From Pleurodeles waltl (lineage: Eukaryota > Chordata > Amphibia > Caudata > Salamandridae): a stretch of DNA of 64,000 bases. Shown here piece by piece: positions 42,613 through 56,066 of the stretch (positions are counted from its first letter, which is position 1; every line of letters begins with the position of its first letter). The position numbers were made by a program, and so were the translations under genes. The stretch is from positions 851,843,760-851,907,759 of the forward strand of contig NC_090447.1 in the NCBI RefSeq assembly GCF_031143425.1. The letters are read 5' to 3'. The notes under the pieces were generated by a model. It saw only the letters and a list, made by a program, of their open reading frames with translations. It did no database searches and had not been told where the DNA came from.

Positions 42613-43275
42613 GGGTATATTTATGAGAGGCTTGCACCGCCATTGCATCATTTGTAGAGATGAAACAGTGGTGCAAACCTTTCAACCCCATACAAAAGGC
42701 CACATAAAGCCACTTTGCATAGCTTTGGATACCCTCACAGATCTGGAGTAAGGCAAGGCAGTGCAAAACACTGTGTTGCCTTACTCTGCATTAGGGAGGC
42801 AATCCATAGACATTGTGGTGGGTGTTCCCATGCAACACCCTTGGATTTTGATGCATCCCCAGATTTACAAGGCCATGTAAACCTGAGGATGCATCAAAAT
42901 CTTACTCCTCCCCAGGGGAGGGCAATGAGGAGAAATATTCTTTACTTTTCCTCGTTTTTCCACTTTCTATGTGTGCTGCATTCTGCAGCACGAATAGAAA
43001 GAAGAAAAAACATCCCATTATTGTTTTTGTGCAGGAAGATGCCACTTCCTGCACAAAAAGAATCCAGCATGCAATGCAGGCACCCTTGCACCATGGTGCA
43101 TGGGTGCCTCCATTGGCACTAGACTGCTGAAACGGTGCCAGCAGAGGGGAAAAGGAAATGAATGCACTGTATGCCATAGATATGGCCCATTCCTGCCCTT
43201 TCACTTCGAGGCAGGACAGTGCAGCAAGGTGATTTGCTGTGCTGCCCTGCGCCAAATCCCCATGAATCTGGGCCC
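42613..43275 (+). mobile_element. MITE of the 60484 family, opposite orientation
   Basis: GGGTATATTTATGAG at the left and the complement of CATGAATCTGGGCCC at the right form the ends. The interior corresponds, inverted, to 60484-61145: 'aaagccactttgcat', 'gttgccttactctgcatt', 'gtgttcccatgcaaca', 'ttgcaccatggtgc'. Clean target duplications were not seen. No coding potential. Confidence 0.7.
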
Positions 43276-43280
43276 CACAG

Positions 43281-43441
43281 GCCTAAAAGTTTGGCGGATG
43301 GGTTACTCAGTCACAAACATGACCAATATCCTGTTTGCTGTATTGTAACTGCCATAGGATATAACTGACTTGTCATACAGCAGAAGGGATATTCATCACG
43401 TTTGTGATGGAGTAACCTGTCCATCAAACTCTAAGTCAGGC
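43281..43441 (+). mobile_element. 161-bp palindromic MITE (AGTTTGGCGGA ends)
   Basis: The left arm (AGTTTGGCGGATGGGTTACT) and right arm (AGTAACCTGTCCATCAAACT) are complementary over about 65 bases, with a few mismatches and a centre near 43358. It directly follows the preceding MITE. Confidence 0.7.
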
Positions 43442-44914
43442 TCGAAGACTAGAACAATCCATAACACAACTTATATATGCAAATAAACCAAACAAATGTG
43501 CCATATACTAGCAAGCAAAGTGTGACTATTTACTTATAAACAAGGCCTACCCTAACATGATGTTAGGATTCTACTGTCCACCCACTAAGTGGCACTCATG
43601 AGTGCCCTCTGGGGTCCTGCTATTATTCCTGAATAGGACAATATACACTAGCCTTGTATTTCTACCTCCAATTCATGGTCTAACCTCATCTTCCTGACGC
43701 ATCATGATCCTTGTAGTCCTTACATTCTCCAAATCCTGCCCCGTTCACATCCTGTTGTTGGTGTTCTATTCTCTCTTTTGATTCCATGCTCATACAGCCT
43801 TTCTGAACTCTTCATACTTGCATTGTGGACCTTTCTCTTGTCTCTGACCTGTACTATCTTTTTTTCCGGGTTTCAGCCTCTTGGTTGCCCTGGCAATCTG
43901 TTTTTTCCAAGTCACAGTTTGGCCTACCCTTCATTGGTGGTTCCTTGATTCTTAGGACCTAGTTTATTTCTTACATCTGGCTCTCTCCCCGCACCTGTGC
44001 TCCTCCCCTGAGCTTCACTGTATTTCTGTCATGTGAGCTTAGACTTTTCTCATTAATTTTCTGTGCTCTGTCCCGTTCTTGGTGCTGTATCTCCTATGTG
44101 CTCTTTGAGTCTGTTTCCCTATTACTTGATTACATTTTCCTGTTCTGGTAATTAGTTGTATCTGTTTCTGTCTACTGTTTTACTGTCTCTCTGTTCCTGT
44201 GCCTACCATTGCCCCTTGTTTGGACTGGACACTTTCTGAACTCTTAGACTCATTGTCTTGTGTTCTCTGCTCCTGTTCTCTTTGCCTATTTATATCCTAC
44301 CTTTACTATTGTGCACATTTCCAGCCTTGTTTCCATTGTTCATAGCTCAGTGCTGTTCCTGATTTCTGTCCTGCTTTCCCTGTGCTTATTTCTTGTTTCT
44401 GTGTTCCTTGCTCTGTTCTCTGTTGACCTTGGAGATTGGAATCTTCCACCCCCCAAAGTCCCACATTTCCCCCAATGTGGTTAAGGGTGGAGTGAAAATA
44501 TTAAATGTAAATTAAATAAATAGTGCTTAATTTGCTTCTGTTGGTTAGCTGTGAGATAATACAGTTGTATTTATTTTGTTATAATGAACTATTTAATTTA
44601 TTTGCATGTTTATTATTTTTAATAATGTTTGTAATTAACAAAAAACATTTGATTGTAAGCCCTTCTATAGAAGCTGATATGCGTTTTAGTTTTAGGTACA
44701 CTTTTTTCAAGTTTGCAATCATAAAAAAAGTTGGATTTTGTGTATATATTTTTGTACGTTTTTTATGGATATTTACTTGCATATTGTTGTTAACATTTTT
44801 GACAGAAAGCTTTTACATGTTTCCATTTATTTTTTAATATTGTTGTATTTTTGCATATAGTTGATCCCTGTTTATAATGAAATACTGAGCAGAAAACAGT
44901 GGAATGCACTATAT
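43442..44914. other. Pyrimidine-rich strand-asymmetric DNA
   Basis: From about 43640 to 44440 the plus strand is dominated by C and T ('ctgttct', 'tttctgt', 'cctgtg' words), then turns T-rich to 44900. No gene was recognised. The small open frames (44260-44484, 44523-44837) are hydrophobic only because of the T-rich composition. Confidence 0.5.
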
Positions 44915-45751
44915 TGGGGGAGACTGAAGGGGGCACGATGGTGAGCGCGTACAGCTGCTGAAAGCAGGTCCCGCCCACCAGTGACGTGCAAGCGAGCGCT
45001 CACTGCTGTGAGCACAGATTTGGAAGACACGGAGCCGCCGCGTCAGGGAGGCGCGGCGATCCGGGTGAAAGGTGGAGAAGACGCCAGAAGGCTCAATGTT
45101 TGTGTAAGAGCCCCTCGGAGTCTTTATACCGGGAAGCAATTGAGGCTGGTGCCGCGTTACGAGAAAGGCATGTCGGGAGGGACTAAGGAGCAGCCCCCCA
45201 AGCAGCAGTTTATGGATGCTGATTTTACCAGCGAGGCGTATATTCTGCCTCGTAGCGAGTGAGACGGATCGCGTGAGTGCAATAATAAGGAGAATATCAA
45301 GAGGAAATTTGGTCAGTGAGGCTGGCAGGCGAAATTGACATGGTGCCAAAAAGCGTGCGGACAGCAGGAGAGAAGGTGGAGAAAGGAGATAACACCACTA
45401 TTGAGGGCTACTCGACGAGCTGGGTTCGTCAAATGCGAGCAAAGGATGGGAGCAGTGGTTGCCCAGTAGGTAGTTGGTCTGCTACGGGACCGATTATATC
45501 ACTCAGCAAAAATGGCGGGGGCTCTTAAGGATAGTTTGAGCATGGGTTCAGCCTGATCATGGGGCCAGGAGTAGGTCACAGCCCACTATTACTAACTTCT
45601 TTTCTAATGGTGGTCAAGAGATTGTTAACATAGATCCCCCGCCCCCGTCGGAAGACACACTAATTAATGCAAAGGATAATCAAGAACTGATAAATTAATT
45701 AGGGGAGCGGATACAGGTTAGTGTAGAGTTACCAGCGGTTCTGGATCCGAC

Positions 45752-47130
45752 ATGCCATTAACACGGGGGAGAGAAAGATGGATAAATCCAGAGGCGGATG
45801 GAACAAACCAAAGAAGCCACCGGGCAATCACTAACGTAGGCATGCAACCTCAAGCAGATATCTATAATGAGGGTACACAGGACATACGTGGCATGGCTAA
45901 CGAACTCCTGAAACCCTTTGACAAGAAAACTCACAGCAGGAACAGCAAGGAGCTAAGTCCAGAAGATGACCAGGCCACAACCAGGGAGACGAGACAAGAA
46001 AGACCGCACAGGCGGGAAGAGTATGAATTGGTCTAAAGATGGTGCTGCGAAGTTTTACTCATTAACTGAAGACTCAGAGGCCATTAGTAGTGGATGTAAT
46101 CCGAGCAACGACGATGGAAGCATTTCAACTGGCTCTGAGAGTCTATCATCAGATATAGGCCCAACAGTAAAACAACAACAGCAACAGGGGAGGTGCACCA
46201 AGCCGAGATCTGAGTCAGCTACTGGAACTGGCAATTTAGAACAGTGGACCGCAACTCTTAAATGGGACTACTCAGGGATCAGCCTTTCTAGCCAGGTGGG
46301 GGGCCCCAAGACTATACTATCTCCCAGTAAGGTACTAGGAGAAAATAGTATGGAGGATCCCAAAAGTAGTACAGGCAGTACAGACAAAACAATGTTGCAA
46401 TTGATATATGGTACAATAAAGGAACTGCAAACTGAAACGTGAATGGAGAGTCAGAGAGCACGAATGGCTACCAAACAACTGCAGGTTATGGTACGGAAAG
46501 TGGAGAAAACTTGCAGGGAAATTGAAGAAAAGCTAAACACAATGGAGAACAGACCTTCTATAATAGAGGCAGAAGTTAAGGGATAGAAAGAGGAGGCAGA
46601 AACACACGTGGGGCGATTATCTGACATCATGTGGAAGTTGGAAGACTGCGAAAATCGACGGAGAAGGAACAACTTGCACTTCTTGGGCATGGAAGAAGGG
46701 GTGGAGGGCAACAATATTAGGTCATTCATGGTCAATCTCCTAAGCAAGGGAGGTGGAAATAAAAAGAGCCCATAGATATACACAAGTCAGGGGAAATAAG
46801 TACAACCATGAATCCAACCACCCAAGAGCCATACTGGTTTTCTTTAGCAACTATTTGCTAAGACAAGCTATCTTCAAAAAGGCCAGACTGGATGCCCCTC
46901 TATGCATGGACAATTTCACTTTTTTCACTTAACCAGACTATTGTCATGTGACCGCAGAGAGTAGATGAAGGCTATGACAATTGATCAAGCCCTATCAGGA
47001 TGCAGGGTGGGGGGAGGGTTTGTTAGCTCCAGCACAGTTAAAAACCATAATCAAAGGAAAAATTTGAGTATCTACCTCAGAGATTCAAGTAAAGGAGTAT
47101 ATGAGTGAAGTGAAGCAGCAAAATCTGCAA
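45752..47130 (+). pseudogene. LINE ORF1 (RNA-binding protein), decayed
   Basis: The longest frame (45966-46442) is Ser/Thr/Gln-rich and ends in TGA. The same frame resumes at 46443 with a coiled coil (MVRKVEKTCREIEEKLNTMENR), a stop at 46584, and the RRM start ENRRRRNNLHFLGMEEGVEG at about 46650-46710. C-terminal-domain remnants (RAILVFFSNYLLRQAIFKKARLDAP in mixed frames) continue to about 47100. ORF1p coats LINE RNA as trimers. The match to L1 ORF1 architecture is good despite the breaks. Confidence 0.7.
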
Positions 47131-47298
47131 AAAACTTGAGCAGTAACAGAAAGGGCACTAATATGCAGCGAGAATGAGTGTTAATTTTTACGGACTGTGG
47201 TGGGAGGACATCCTAGTGGGGCGGGGGGCTTGCGGGCGGCACTCAGTGAATCATCACTCGGAGAATCGGGTTTCTGATTGCTCCATTGATTGACAGGT

Positions 47299-47354
47299 GG
47301 GGGGCGGGAAGGGTGGTGATGGAAAGGGGAGGGGGCAGGGGGAGTGTTGGGAGG
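47299..47354 (+). repeat. G-quadruplex-prone run between LINE ORFs
   Basis: The stretch has G runs of 6, 3, 3, 4, 5, 5 and 3 separated by mostly short loops. It lies on the coding strand in the ORF1-ORF2 spacer. Confidence 0.75.
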
Positions 47355-47621
47355 GATGAAGAGGGATGGGAGGGAGGATGGGTTAGGGAGGGTAGTGGGT
47401 AGGCATTGGGGAAAAAAGGATGAATGGGAATAGGAGGTGGGAGAAGACGATAAGGGAGGAAGATATTATAAGAAAGGAGGAGAAGGAAAAGGCACTAAGA
47501 AAGTTGAAGTATGATAAACGGTGCAAAAGACAGGTTGCTAGGAAGAGTGAAATGTATGTGACTATCCACAACTGTATAAGCCCAAGGGTAATTCGTGAAA
47601 AATGGTGGGCAAATGGATAAA

Positions 47622-50600
47622 ATGCGAATTGCTTCTATAAATATTTGTGGGATAAATAATTCTTAGAAAAGGCGGTGAATTGCTGAAGATATGAAAACAT
47701 TAAGGGTGGATATATACTGTTTACAGGAAGCACATATAGAGTATGGTGAAATATCTATTTTAAATTCCCTTCGGATGAGGGTTGTGATATGCACCAAACA
47801 GAATGTCAAGACCAAATGGGTGGCCATATTAGCTGGCAGCGGTAAATATGTGTTTACACAACAAGCGGCAGATGAGTATGGAAGATGGGCCGTGGTAGAA
47901 TGTCAACATAGTGAAGTAGGGGTCACCTTATGCTCCATTTATGGTTCTGTGATGGACGATCCATCAGTATTAGATTTTGTATCGCCAGAATTGGCGGAGT
48001 GGCTGGCCCCATATGCAGTATGTGGAGATCTGAATTTTAATGGTTCTTGAGATGGCTTGAAATACCTAATTGAGATCAACCCCAATAGATATCAAGGATG
48101 TAAACCTAGAGTGTATAAAGCTCTCTGTAGTCTGCAAAAAGAAATAGCATTGGTGGTTGGCTGGCCAAGACTGTGTGCACCAGACCCAGGATAGTCGCAT
48201 ATTCGGCCCCACATATGAAATTGGCCCGATTAGATTATTTTTTCATGTCTCCCGAACTGATGACAGGGGCTCGTATGGAATAATACCCACAGTTTATATC
48301 AGACCATAATCCTTTAATATTGGAAGTAAATATGAAGAGTTTTAAATGCAGTAGGAGGGAGTGGACCTTTGAGGAAGGGCTTTTGAATGATCCAGAGTAC
48401 CTCCATCATATGAACATATGGCTGAGGGAATTTCTTGAATTTAACAGGGGGTCCACTTTGGTGGAGATTGTATGGGACACCTTAAAGGCAGGAATACATG
48501 GAGAAACATTTAGCTTTAGTATCAATAAGCAGAAGTATGCCAAAAGTCAGATCAAGGAAACACATTTCAAACGTAAAGAGGCAGAAAATCAGCTCATCCT
48601 AGCTATCGATGGGGGCATGGAGGTAAAGGTTGCGTTACAGAAAATTGCTATAGCCAAAGCAGCAATTAATGAAATCCCAGCAAAAAAAGTGGCGGAAAAA
48701 CATCTGTCAAAGCAGGCTGAATGCTATGAATACAAGAAGAAGGTGAGTCACCTATTGGCGATACGAGCTCGCCAAAAGGCAGCGGCTGGTATTATTAAAG
48801 AAATTAAAGATCCGCAGGGAAGGCTTGTCTCTGATCCTGAAGATGTTAGGGAAGCTTTCCGCTATTATTATGCAGAACTTTATAAGGCCACCCACCCAGT
48901 AGATGTGGAAGCAGTTAATAGGTTTTTAAGCACAGTTGGGGCAGGCATTAACACAACAGAGGATCAGGAGGCACTGGAGGACAAGAGCAGGCTGGAAGAA
49001 CTTGAAGAGGCAATCTGTGGACTTCCAACTGGAAATGTGGTGGGGATAGATGCAATCCCCCTAAAATTTTATAAACACTTTAAGACTATATTGCTGCCTG
49101 TGATGCTCAAATTGTTTACTCAGATGAAACAAAATAGTAAGGCTCCTTCCTCTTGGGCAACTGCTAAAATAGTAGATTTCTGAAAAAGGGAAAAATACCA
49201 CAAAATCCCAGATCATATAGACCTATCACATTAATAAATTGTGACACTAAGATATACTATAAATTGTTTGCATCACGTTTATCTCCTATTATTAGTCTCA
49301 CCAAATCAACACGTTTTGTTCCCGGGAGGGACACCTCTGATCATATTAGAAGAGTCATTGTGCTGTTTGATGAAACAAGGGTGGTAGAAAACTCTATGGC
49401 AGTGGCACTATTAGATGCTGAAAAGGCCTTTGATAGTGTTAATTGGGAGTATTTCTGGAGCGTTTTAGAGATGTACGGACTCGGAGACAAGTTCTTGACA
49501 AGTTCTTGAAGCAATTAAGGCTATTTATGGGCAACTGAATACTCATGTACAATTGATGGGAGGGCAATCTGACATCATTCAAATTGGGCGGGGTACCAGA
49601 CAGGGATGTCCATGCTCCCCGCTGTTGTTTGCACTGTACACCGATCCCTTGCTCAGGCAGCTACAAAATAACCCAGACATTTTACCAGTTAATATGTATG
49701 GATGGGACCCCAATATACTTGCATACGCAGATGATATAGCGGTTATAACAGCCAACCCGGATGAAGCTTTAAGGGAAATAGAAAAGGTGGCAAGCAATTT
49801 TGGTGACATTTCTGGGTATTTATTGAATAGAGAGAAGACCTAGCTGTTGTATTGACACCCGTAGAGTGGATCATGCAGTATATCTAGGCATAGACATTAG
49901 CCTTACGGTGGGACAAATAGTCAATCTAACCTTAACGCCGATTTTAGGGAAAGCTAAGCATGACTTCAGTAGATGGAACAATTTGTATTTGTCTATAATG
50001 GGGCATTGTAAGATGATTAAAATGATTTCTCTCCCCAAGGTGCTGTATCAGTTTCGGACAATCCCATTGGACTTTGAAAAGTTGTGGTTTGTAGTAATGG
50101 ATCAGCTAGTAACAAGATTTATTTGGGCGTATGGTAAGAGCAGAAGAGCTAGCAGATTTATGTCCCTACCTACAGAGAAGGAGGGATGGGCCTTGCCAAA
50201 TATTAAATTATATCAATTGGCAGCCACCTTCCAATATATGTGTCCGCTAAGGGCAAGCAAAGGAGATGTGGCAGTGAAGTTTCATCAGCAAAATAGTTAC
50301 AAATTATTAGTTGGGCCGATAGCTAATGGGGGATTGTTGGCCTTGGTAGAACCCAGTTACTGTAAGAAAGTATGGTTTAAGGTGCTAGAAGCCGCTTTTA
50401 AATGCTGCAATCCCTGGTGAAAGAAAGCTGGACTCAGTAGATTTAATTGGTATATGCCAGCCCATAATAATTGATCCCTACCAGATATTTTTAAGGATCA
50501 TTGTTTTGCAAAATGGAGCTCATGGAGGTGCAGAGGTTAGGAGATTTTTATGAGGGAACTGTGATAAGAACATTCAAGGACCTCTGGGAAAGATATGGGA

Positions 50601-51180
50601 TGGACCCACAAGAATTCTTCAAGTACCTGCAAATAAGAGATTTTTTAAGCAAGGAACTTGGCAGTCTGGTTGGGTTTACTTAAAACCCACTCATGGAAAT
50701 GATAATAGGTGAGGCCTGGATGTCAATAAGCTCCCTGTATTCGTTACTCACATCAGAACAGCTTGATGACCTTGAGAAATATAGCAAGAAGTGGGAAGGC
50801 AGGCTAAATAATGGGGGCAAAAAATGTTATAAATCCCTTGAATTTGGGTATACTACTTTCATCTCATCAGCATTACAGGCACAGAATTAGAAGACAATAT
50901 ATGACTTATATTTTACCACATCTTAAATAGTTAAATGGGTGAGGACGGTGGGGACGTGTTGTCCAAGGTGTTTGGCATTTGGGGCAGATCTCATACATGT
51001 GTTTGCTACCTGTATAAAATTGAAACCTTTAAAAGGGGAGGTCAAAAGGTTTTTAAAAGAGGTGATAAAATATGAGATGGACATCACGATGGATATACTA
51101 GTTTTTGGAGTACTAGAAGAGGGAGGAGTGGCAGGACCTAAATATTTCATCTTTATGGTCATGGTGGTCTATTGAATTTG
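47622..51180 (+). pseudogene. LINE ORF2: endonuclease and reverse transcriptase, decayed
   Basis: The ATG at 47622 opens an APE-type endonuclease (MRIASINI). Catalytic landmarks are the Glu in CLQEAH, GDLNFN at about 48030-48046 and SDHNPL at about 48300. The longest intact piece (48320-49183, 287 residues) spans the linker to the RT start. RT motifs continue in other frames: AFDSVNW near 49430, GTRQGCPCSPLLFAL near 49590 and YADDIAV near 49724. The C-terminal region runs in pieces to about 51170. I see at least six frame breaks or stops. ORF2p nicks target DNA and copies LINE RNA. L1 versus Tx1 clade was not resolved. Confidence 0.82.
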
Positions 51181-51548
51181 TGTTGCATCTGCATGGCTAG
51201 ACCCACAACCTCCATCATTTCAGCAATTGATGGGGCGATTGCTATCCATATATAATCTTGAGATAGCACTTTACCAACGTAAGGGGAAGAAGGCAAGACT
51301 TCAGGGGCAGGTAATCTGGGGATGCTTCAGGTATTTGGTTAGGTTTAGGTAACGGACTTGTGATTGTCACTTGTAAAATTGTACGTATTTGATCTTTCTT
51401 TTTTTTGTTTTTTCTCTTTATGTATTATGGCATGAAGCACTTTATTCTGAATTTATTGTATAGCTGCTGTACCAGATGGGAGCTTATCTCCTTTTCTGTA
51501 TTGGTAATTAATTATTTCTCATTCATCCATTTAATAAAAAATAAAAAA

Positions 51549-52290
51549 GGAATTTACCCTATCAACAATGTAATGTGGCCCATCGGGTGATTAAAGTTAA
51601 TTAGAACAATTCCAGACATATGTTTGTTTCCTTATGAGTGAGTTACTCAAAATGGCATGGGTGCTGCCTATAACACCGGGCCTCAAGCTCTTAATATATG
51701 TCTGAGGTTGCTTGCTTTTCCTTCCAGAGAGAACCTGACTTCCTTTTGGAATGGACCTAGATTTATTGGATTATGGTTGGTTCTTGTCTGCGATGGTACA
51801 GGCAAAAAATGATTCCACAGAATGTGCCAAGAGTAACTGGTGCTTGATTTATTTGCATATTTCTATCTATCACTTTCATCTTGGTCTGTGGTCATAGGAC
51901 AATGAGAGAAAGGTCTCCCTTTGTATCTTGAGCTTGCTTAAAATGTTGATTAATACAATGTTCAGTGTTTCTGTGTGTTCAGGAGATCCAAGCACAAGTC
52001 CTCTTTCAGAGTTGCATGAGTAAGAGTTGAGTGATGCCATCAATGATGTCAATGGGGATATGGCAGATAATATAAACAGTGAGATAGATCATGCTACCCT
52101 ACACAGAGAGATTTGTAACCTTTGGCCATGCCCTGATCTATGTATTGCCAAAGCAAGCAGAATACTGTAATCCATAGGGGCATCATATAAGGCAGACATC
52201 AAGAGTAGGTGAATAGTTGTTGAACAATGGCTGAGCATCCATGGGCTAATAAACCTAGATCATCTAAAACAATTACTGGAAAGTGTGACA
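51549..52290. other. No recognisable feature
   Basis: Unique-looking DNA between two LINE copies. No domain seen. Confidence 0.4.
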
Positions 52291-52299
52291 GTAAAATAT

Positions 52300-55200
52300 G
52301 TCTCAGCAATGTTCTGTGTCCCTTTTGCCCTAAAAAAGATATTGGTTTACTGTGAGACAACCATAAGCAGTTGGCCGAAAGAGTTACTCAATCGGAAAAG
52401 ACACATCAAGAAATGCAGTCTCAAACATCTGATCTTCAGCAGAAGTCCCAGGGTGTGCTTTCTTGAAGCCACGGAGGTAGATGCAAATGGCTGATCTCAG
52501 TGCAGTAACATCAGGGTAGCTGAATTTCCTGGGGGACTTGAGGGGCAGTAAATAATAGAGTTCTTGGAGTCCTGGATAATGAGTTTTGTGTCAAGTCATA
52601 AACTTTCCCTTTCCTCTTCATAGACGTAGCCCACTGAGTCCCAGCTTGTCACTCCCCTCTGTGTGACCAGCTGAGAACAATTCTCACCAAGTAACTACAT
52701 TTCAAGAATCAAAATGAGATATTGTAGTAAGCACGACAGGCAGGGCTTTGGGAAATGGACAATCATCAGCTCATTTACTTCCCAGACTATACATTGGTTG
52801 TTCAACACCAGTGAGCCTCTTTCCTTCGCGGGAAGAGGAAGCTGGTGTTCTTTACCAAGCTTGAAACATCCTAGGCTTGGGCTGAGGGTCAGGGAAGTTC
52901 ATCTCAGGCAGACGCTTTCCATAGGTGGAACAGCCAGATGAACAAATGTTAACACCAGTGCCCCATGGACAAGCCTGGCCCTCCACCGACTAGCGCGCTG
53001 GCCACCTCTTCCTCTGAAGGCTCCAAAGAAGATGACACATCTTTGCTTTTGACACCACTTTAAGATCTGGTATCCCCTCCAGCCATGACCCACAAGACTG
53101 CAGGATATCTTATAAGATTGGGGGCCTGGACAGGTTTGACTGTCTCTTCCTTTTTCAGATTTTTTATTTTCCTATTCAGTGTGACCACACATCCACTCTC
53201 AAAACTACCTCATCGCTTGAGTGATCCCTGTCCATAGATCCTTGAAAAGGGTGCTTCGTACTACACAATGCATCAAGGCATTATAGCACCTTCCTAAAGT
53301 GACAAAAAGCTGGTATTTACTAGCATAAGGGGTTACTTAAGACTCTGGTCCCTCCCCTTGGTGGGGCTGCTGGCTCCATAGCTGCTACAGAAAGGACATA
53401 CTTGATGTGCCTTTAGTCTAAGGTAAGCTGCTCAACACACCTCACAAGATGCCCACCAGTTTTCTGCCTTCCATCCCCACTATTGTTGTTATTGTTTTGT
53501 TTTCCTTAGTTGGAGACAGTACAGTCTGCCTCATTTTACAGTGAGCTATTCAGGGACTACAGACACCCCCTTTCCACTGGGTGGTGGGATGGAGGTGGGT
53601 AGGCACAGTAAAGGACAGATTCATATGACATCAGTTCTCCAAAATACATCCAAGAAGTTTTTCCTTGATCACTTGGGATGTCAGGGGCAAGTTCACTCCA
53701 AACAAGCGATACAGAATCTACTCTATTTAAAAAATGCAACGGGGTCATATTACACTGCTCCAGAAATCTCACACCATGCACACAGATGGTATTAAACTCT
53801 AGAAGCACTTGCAAGGTCAGGTCTACAGCAGTCATTTTTCCTCTTATGTGAGGGGGGCTCTAATTTGGGTGGCACATACTGTCATTATATGGTGATGACA
53901 TTCTACTTCACATTTGAGACCCAGAGGGAAATCACAATAGCATTGCTCAGACTTTTAAAGTTTACAGACCTGAATAGAAATTTATTTTTTATGGTGAGAA
54001 ATCTTTCTTATTTCCATTATGCCCCAATGCCACACTGACCCATCTGGACCAAGGGGGAAGCAATTTCAAATGGAAAGGCACCTTTTTAATTATTTAGGCC
54101 TCCAGATATACCATGCTGATTGGGACCTCCTCAATGAGAATCTTGCTAGAACAATGACAGCCATAGAGCACAGGGGGCTTTTGTAGATTGCTTTTGCTCT
54201 TGGATGTCAGGAACGTAGCTCTATCCAAGATGCTGATGCTACCCCACCACTTGTATTATTTTGCCAATATCCCTGTTGTGAGAGCTGATTTGGCACAACT
54301 TCCAGCACAGGGTCACACTAGCCAAGCTACATCTCCATTTAACTAAGGAGGGTTGGGTTCTTCAAATTTGAACATTATGACCTAGTGACTCAATTCTCAT
54401 GGCTTTGCTGCTGATTGTCAGGTTTGTCACTGGAAGAGACTTGTGCTGTTGGGTGGCCATTGTGCCTCTAAGAACTATATGAACTTCTGCTTTCGGGCAC
54501 CAATTTAGGGTGAGACCATTCTAACTTGTTGTATACTGTGGTGCATTCTTATGCCAGGAGTTTACTGATTACCAAATGCCTACCCTTATACCCATCCCAT
54601 ACCCCTACTGGGTCTGCCACAGCATCGGAGACATCTCTGTCACTAACCTACAATGTTGGAGAGAGGTAGGTACTATGGCCCTGGGAGAACTATTTTCAAA
54701 TGGCAACTACTGTTCTTTCATTTGCTTAGAGAGCACTTCAAAATTCATGAGAGACAATTCCTAATGTGCAGACTCCTGATCTGCTTCTTCAGACCCCATG
54801 GCCCAGTGCTGTTGCAGAGCCCCAACACATGCCTTTGTTCAGACCTTATTCCAAATGGATAGTGGAAGGAAATGCTTTAAATGACGATTCAGATCCCTCC
54901 AGCACCAAACATATCCATTGTTGTAACCCTATGAGAAACTTAGGAGTCTGAAATAGGGAGTGCAGTCCATGAAAAAGAATGGGCCTAGACAGAGGCTTAT
55001 CTACATATTGTTTTACATGATGCTAAATTTAAATTCATAAAATTTAACATTTTACACGGGCCTATCTATCCCCAGAAAAAATCAATAAAAATCTTCCCAA
55101 CAGCAACGCCTTCTGTGCAGGCTGTACTGCCACCTCTGCCAACTTTCACCACATATTATGGAATGACCTGTCCACAGCGACATTCTGGCTAGCAGTAAAG

Positions 55201-56060
55201 TACAACTGACATCTATCACAAGGCTATCTGGTTCGAACTCCTGGGAGATGTGTGCTTTGGGACTGCAGAAAAGAACCCCAAAAAATAGAGTGGTAGCTCA
55301 TTTTTTGGATCTTGCTCTATTGTTAGCCAAGTGAGCCGTCATTATATGATGGAAAATGAGGATTCCATGCCTCTATAGATTGGGCCAAGCCTGAATGCAG
55401 GCCTTTCAATAGGGAGGAGGCAAGAGGCTTGCAGAAACATTGAGTAGCTAGAGACTGGGATGTCTTGTGGTTGAGTCTGATCGATGAACTTAAAGAGGAA
55501 GTTCTACTGCCATAGAGGCTTCCACACCTCCTGGTTCTGGCTGTTGACATGTTTATTGCCTCCTTTTAGACATTTAACTGTGATAATTGGATGTTTCTTG
55601 TTGACTTCTCTAATGTTGTGCCCTGGTCCTGTACGGTGAGTCAATTTACCCTCCTCCTCATACTTCTATCTGCCTGACACGACTAGTCCCTGTTGGGCTG
55701 ATACTTTCCTGTCCAACCCTATATACCAATGTATTTAACATTATCCTACACTGTTAAACCCTGATTGCTTTTATTGTCACTGTCTAGGCTCCTACCACAG
55801 TTATGTTTGTTAGTTTTGGGAACAATTGCTTACATTTGTAATGCTTAGTGCCAAATCCCTCTTAGATGTGTGAAGCCGTCTAATATCTGTTGACTGGTCA
55901 CCTTTTCTGTTTGAGGCCACACTTAGGTAGACTTCGAAGGACAACTAATTTACTGTTATTTGCAAAAGCCCTTTTTACTGAATGTAGCACTACCGCCACA
56001 TTTAGATTTTCGGTAGCTTGTTACAGACTAAATAAAAATACCAGTAAAGATGATTTAAAA
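52300..56060 (+). pseudogene. Second L1-type LINE, heavily decayed with internal deletion
   Basis: An ORF1 remnant is suggested by NIRVAEFPGGLEG at about 52508-52546. The ORF2 start is clear at 53668: ITWDVRGKFTPNKRYRI, followed by endonuclease pieces to LIWVAHT at about 53880. The next block is the RT catalytic site YGDDILLHI (YGDD at 53888-53899), so most of the endonuclease and the first half of RT are missing. RT thumb-like FNYLGLQI follows at about 54090. C-terminal and 3' UTR-like sequence continues to an A-rich end (about 56025-56065). Stops are everywhere. Confidence 0.65.
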
Positions 56061-56066
56061 TAAAGT

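Larger units (their letters stand above)
44915..51548 (+). mobile_element. L1/Tx1-type LINE, full length but decayed
   Basis: It starts with GGGGGAGACTG at about 44915, has a CpG-rich 5' region to about 45740, ORF1 remnants, a G-rich inter-ORF spacer, ORF2 with endonuclease and RT, and a 3' UTR ending in an A-rich tail (51533-51548). The order and length (6.6 kb) are those of an intact L1-group element. Several stops and frameshifts in both ORFs show it is dead. No target duplication was identified. Confidence 0.8.

Noticed and set aside
44523..44837. Hydrophobic 104-codon frame resembling a membrane protein
   Set aside because: T-rich DNA encodes Phe/Leu/Ile by composition alone; no family resemblance.
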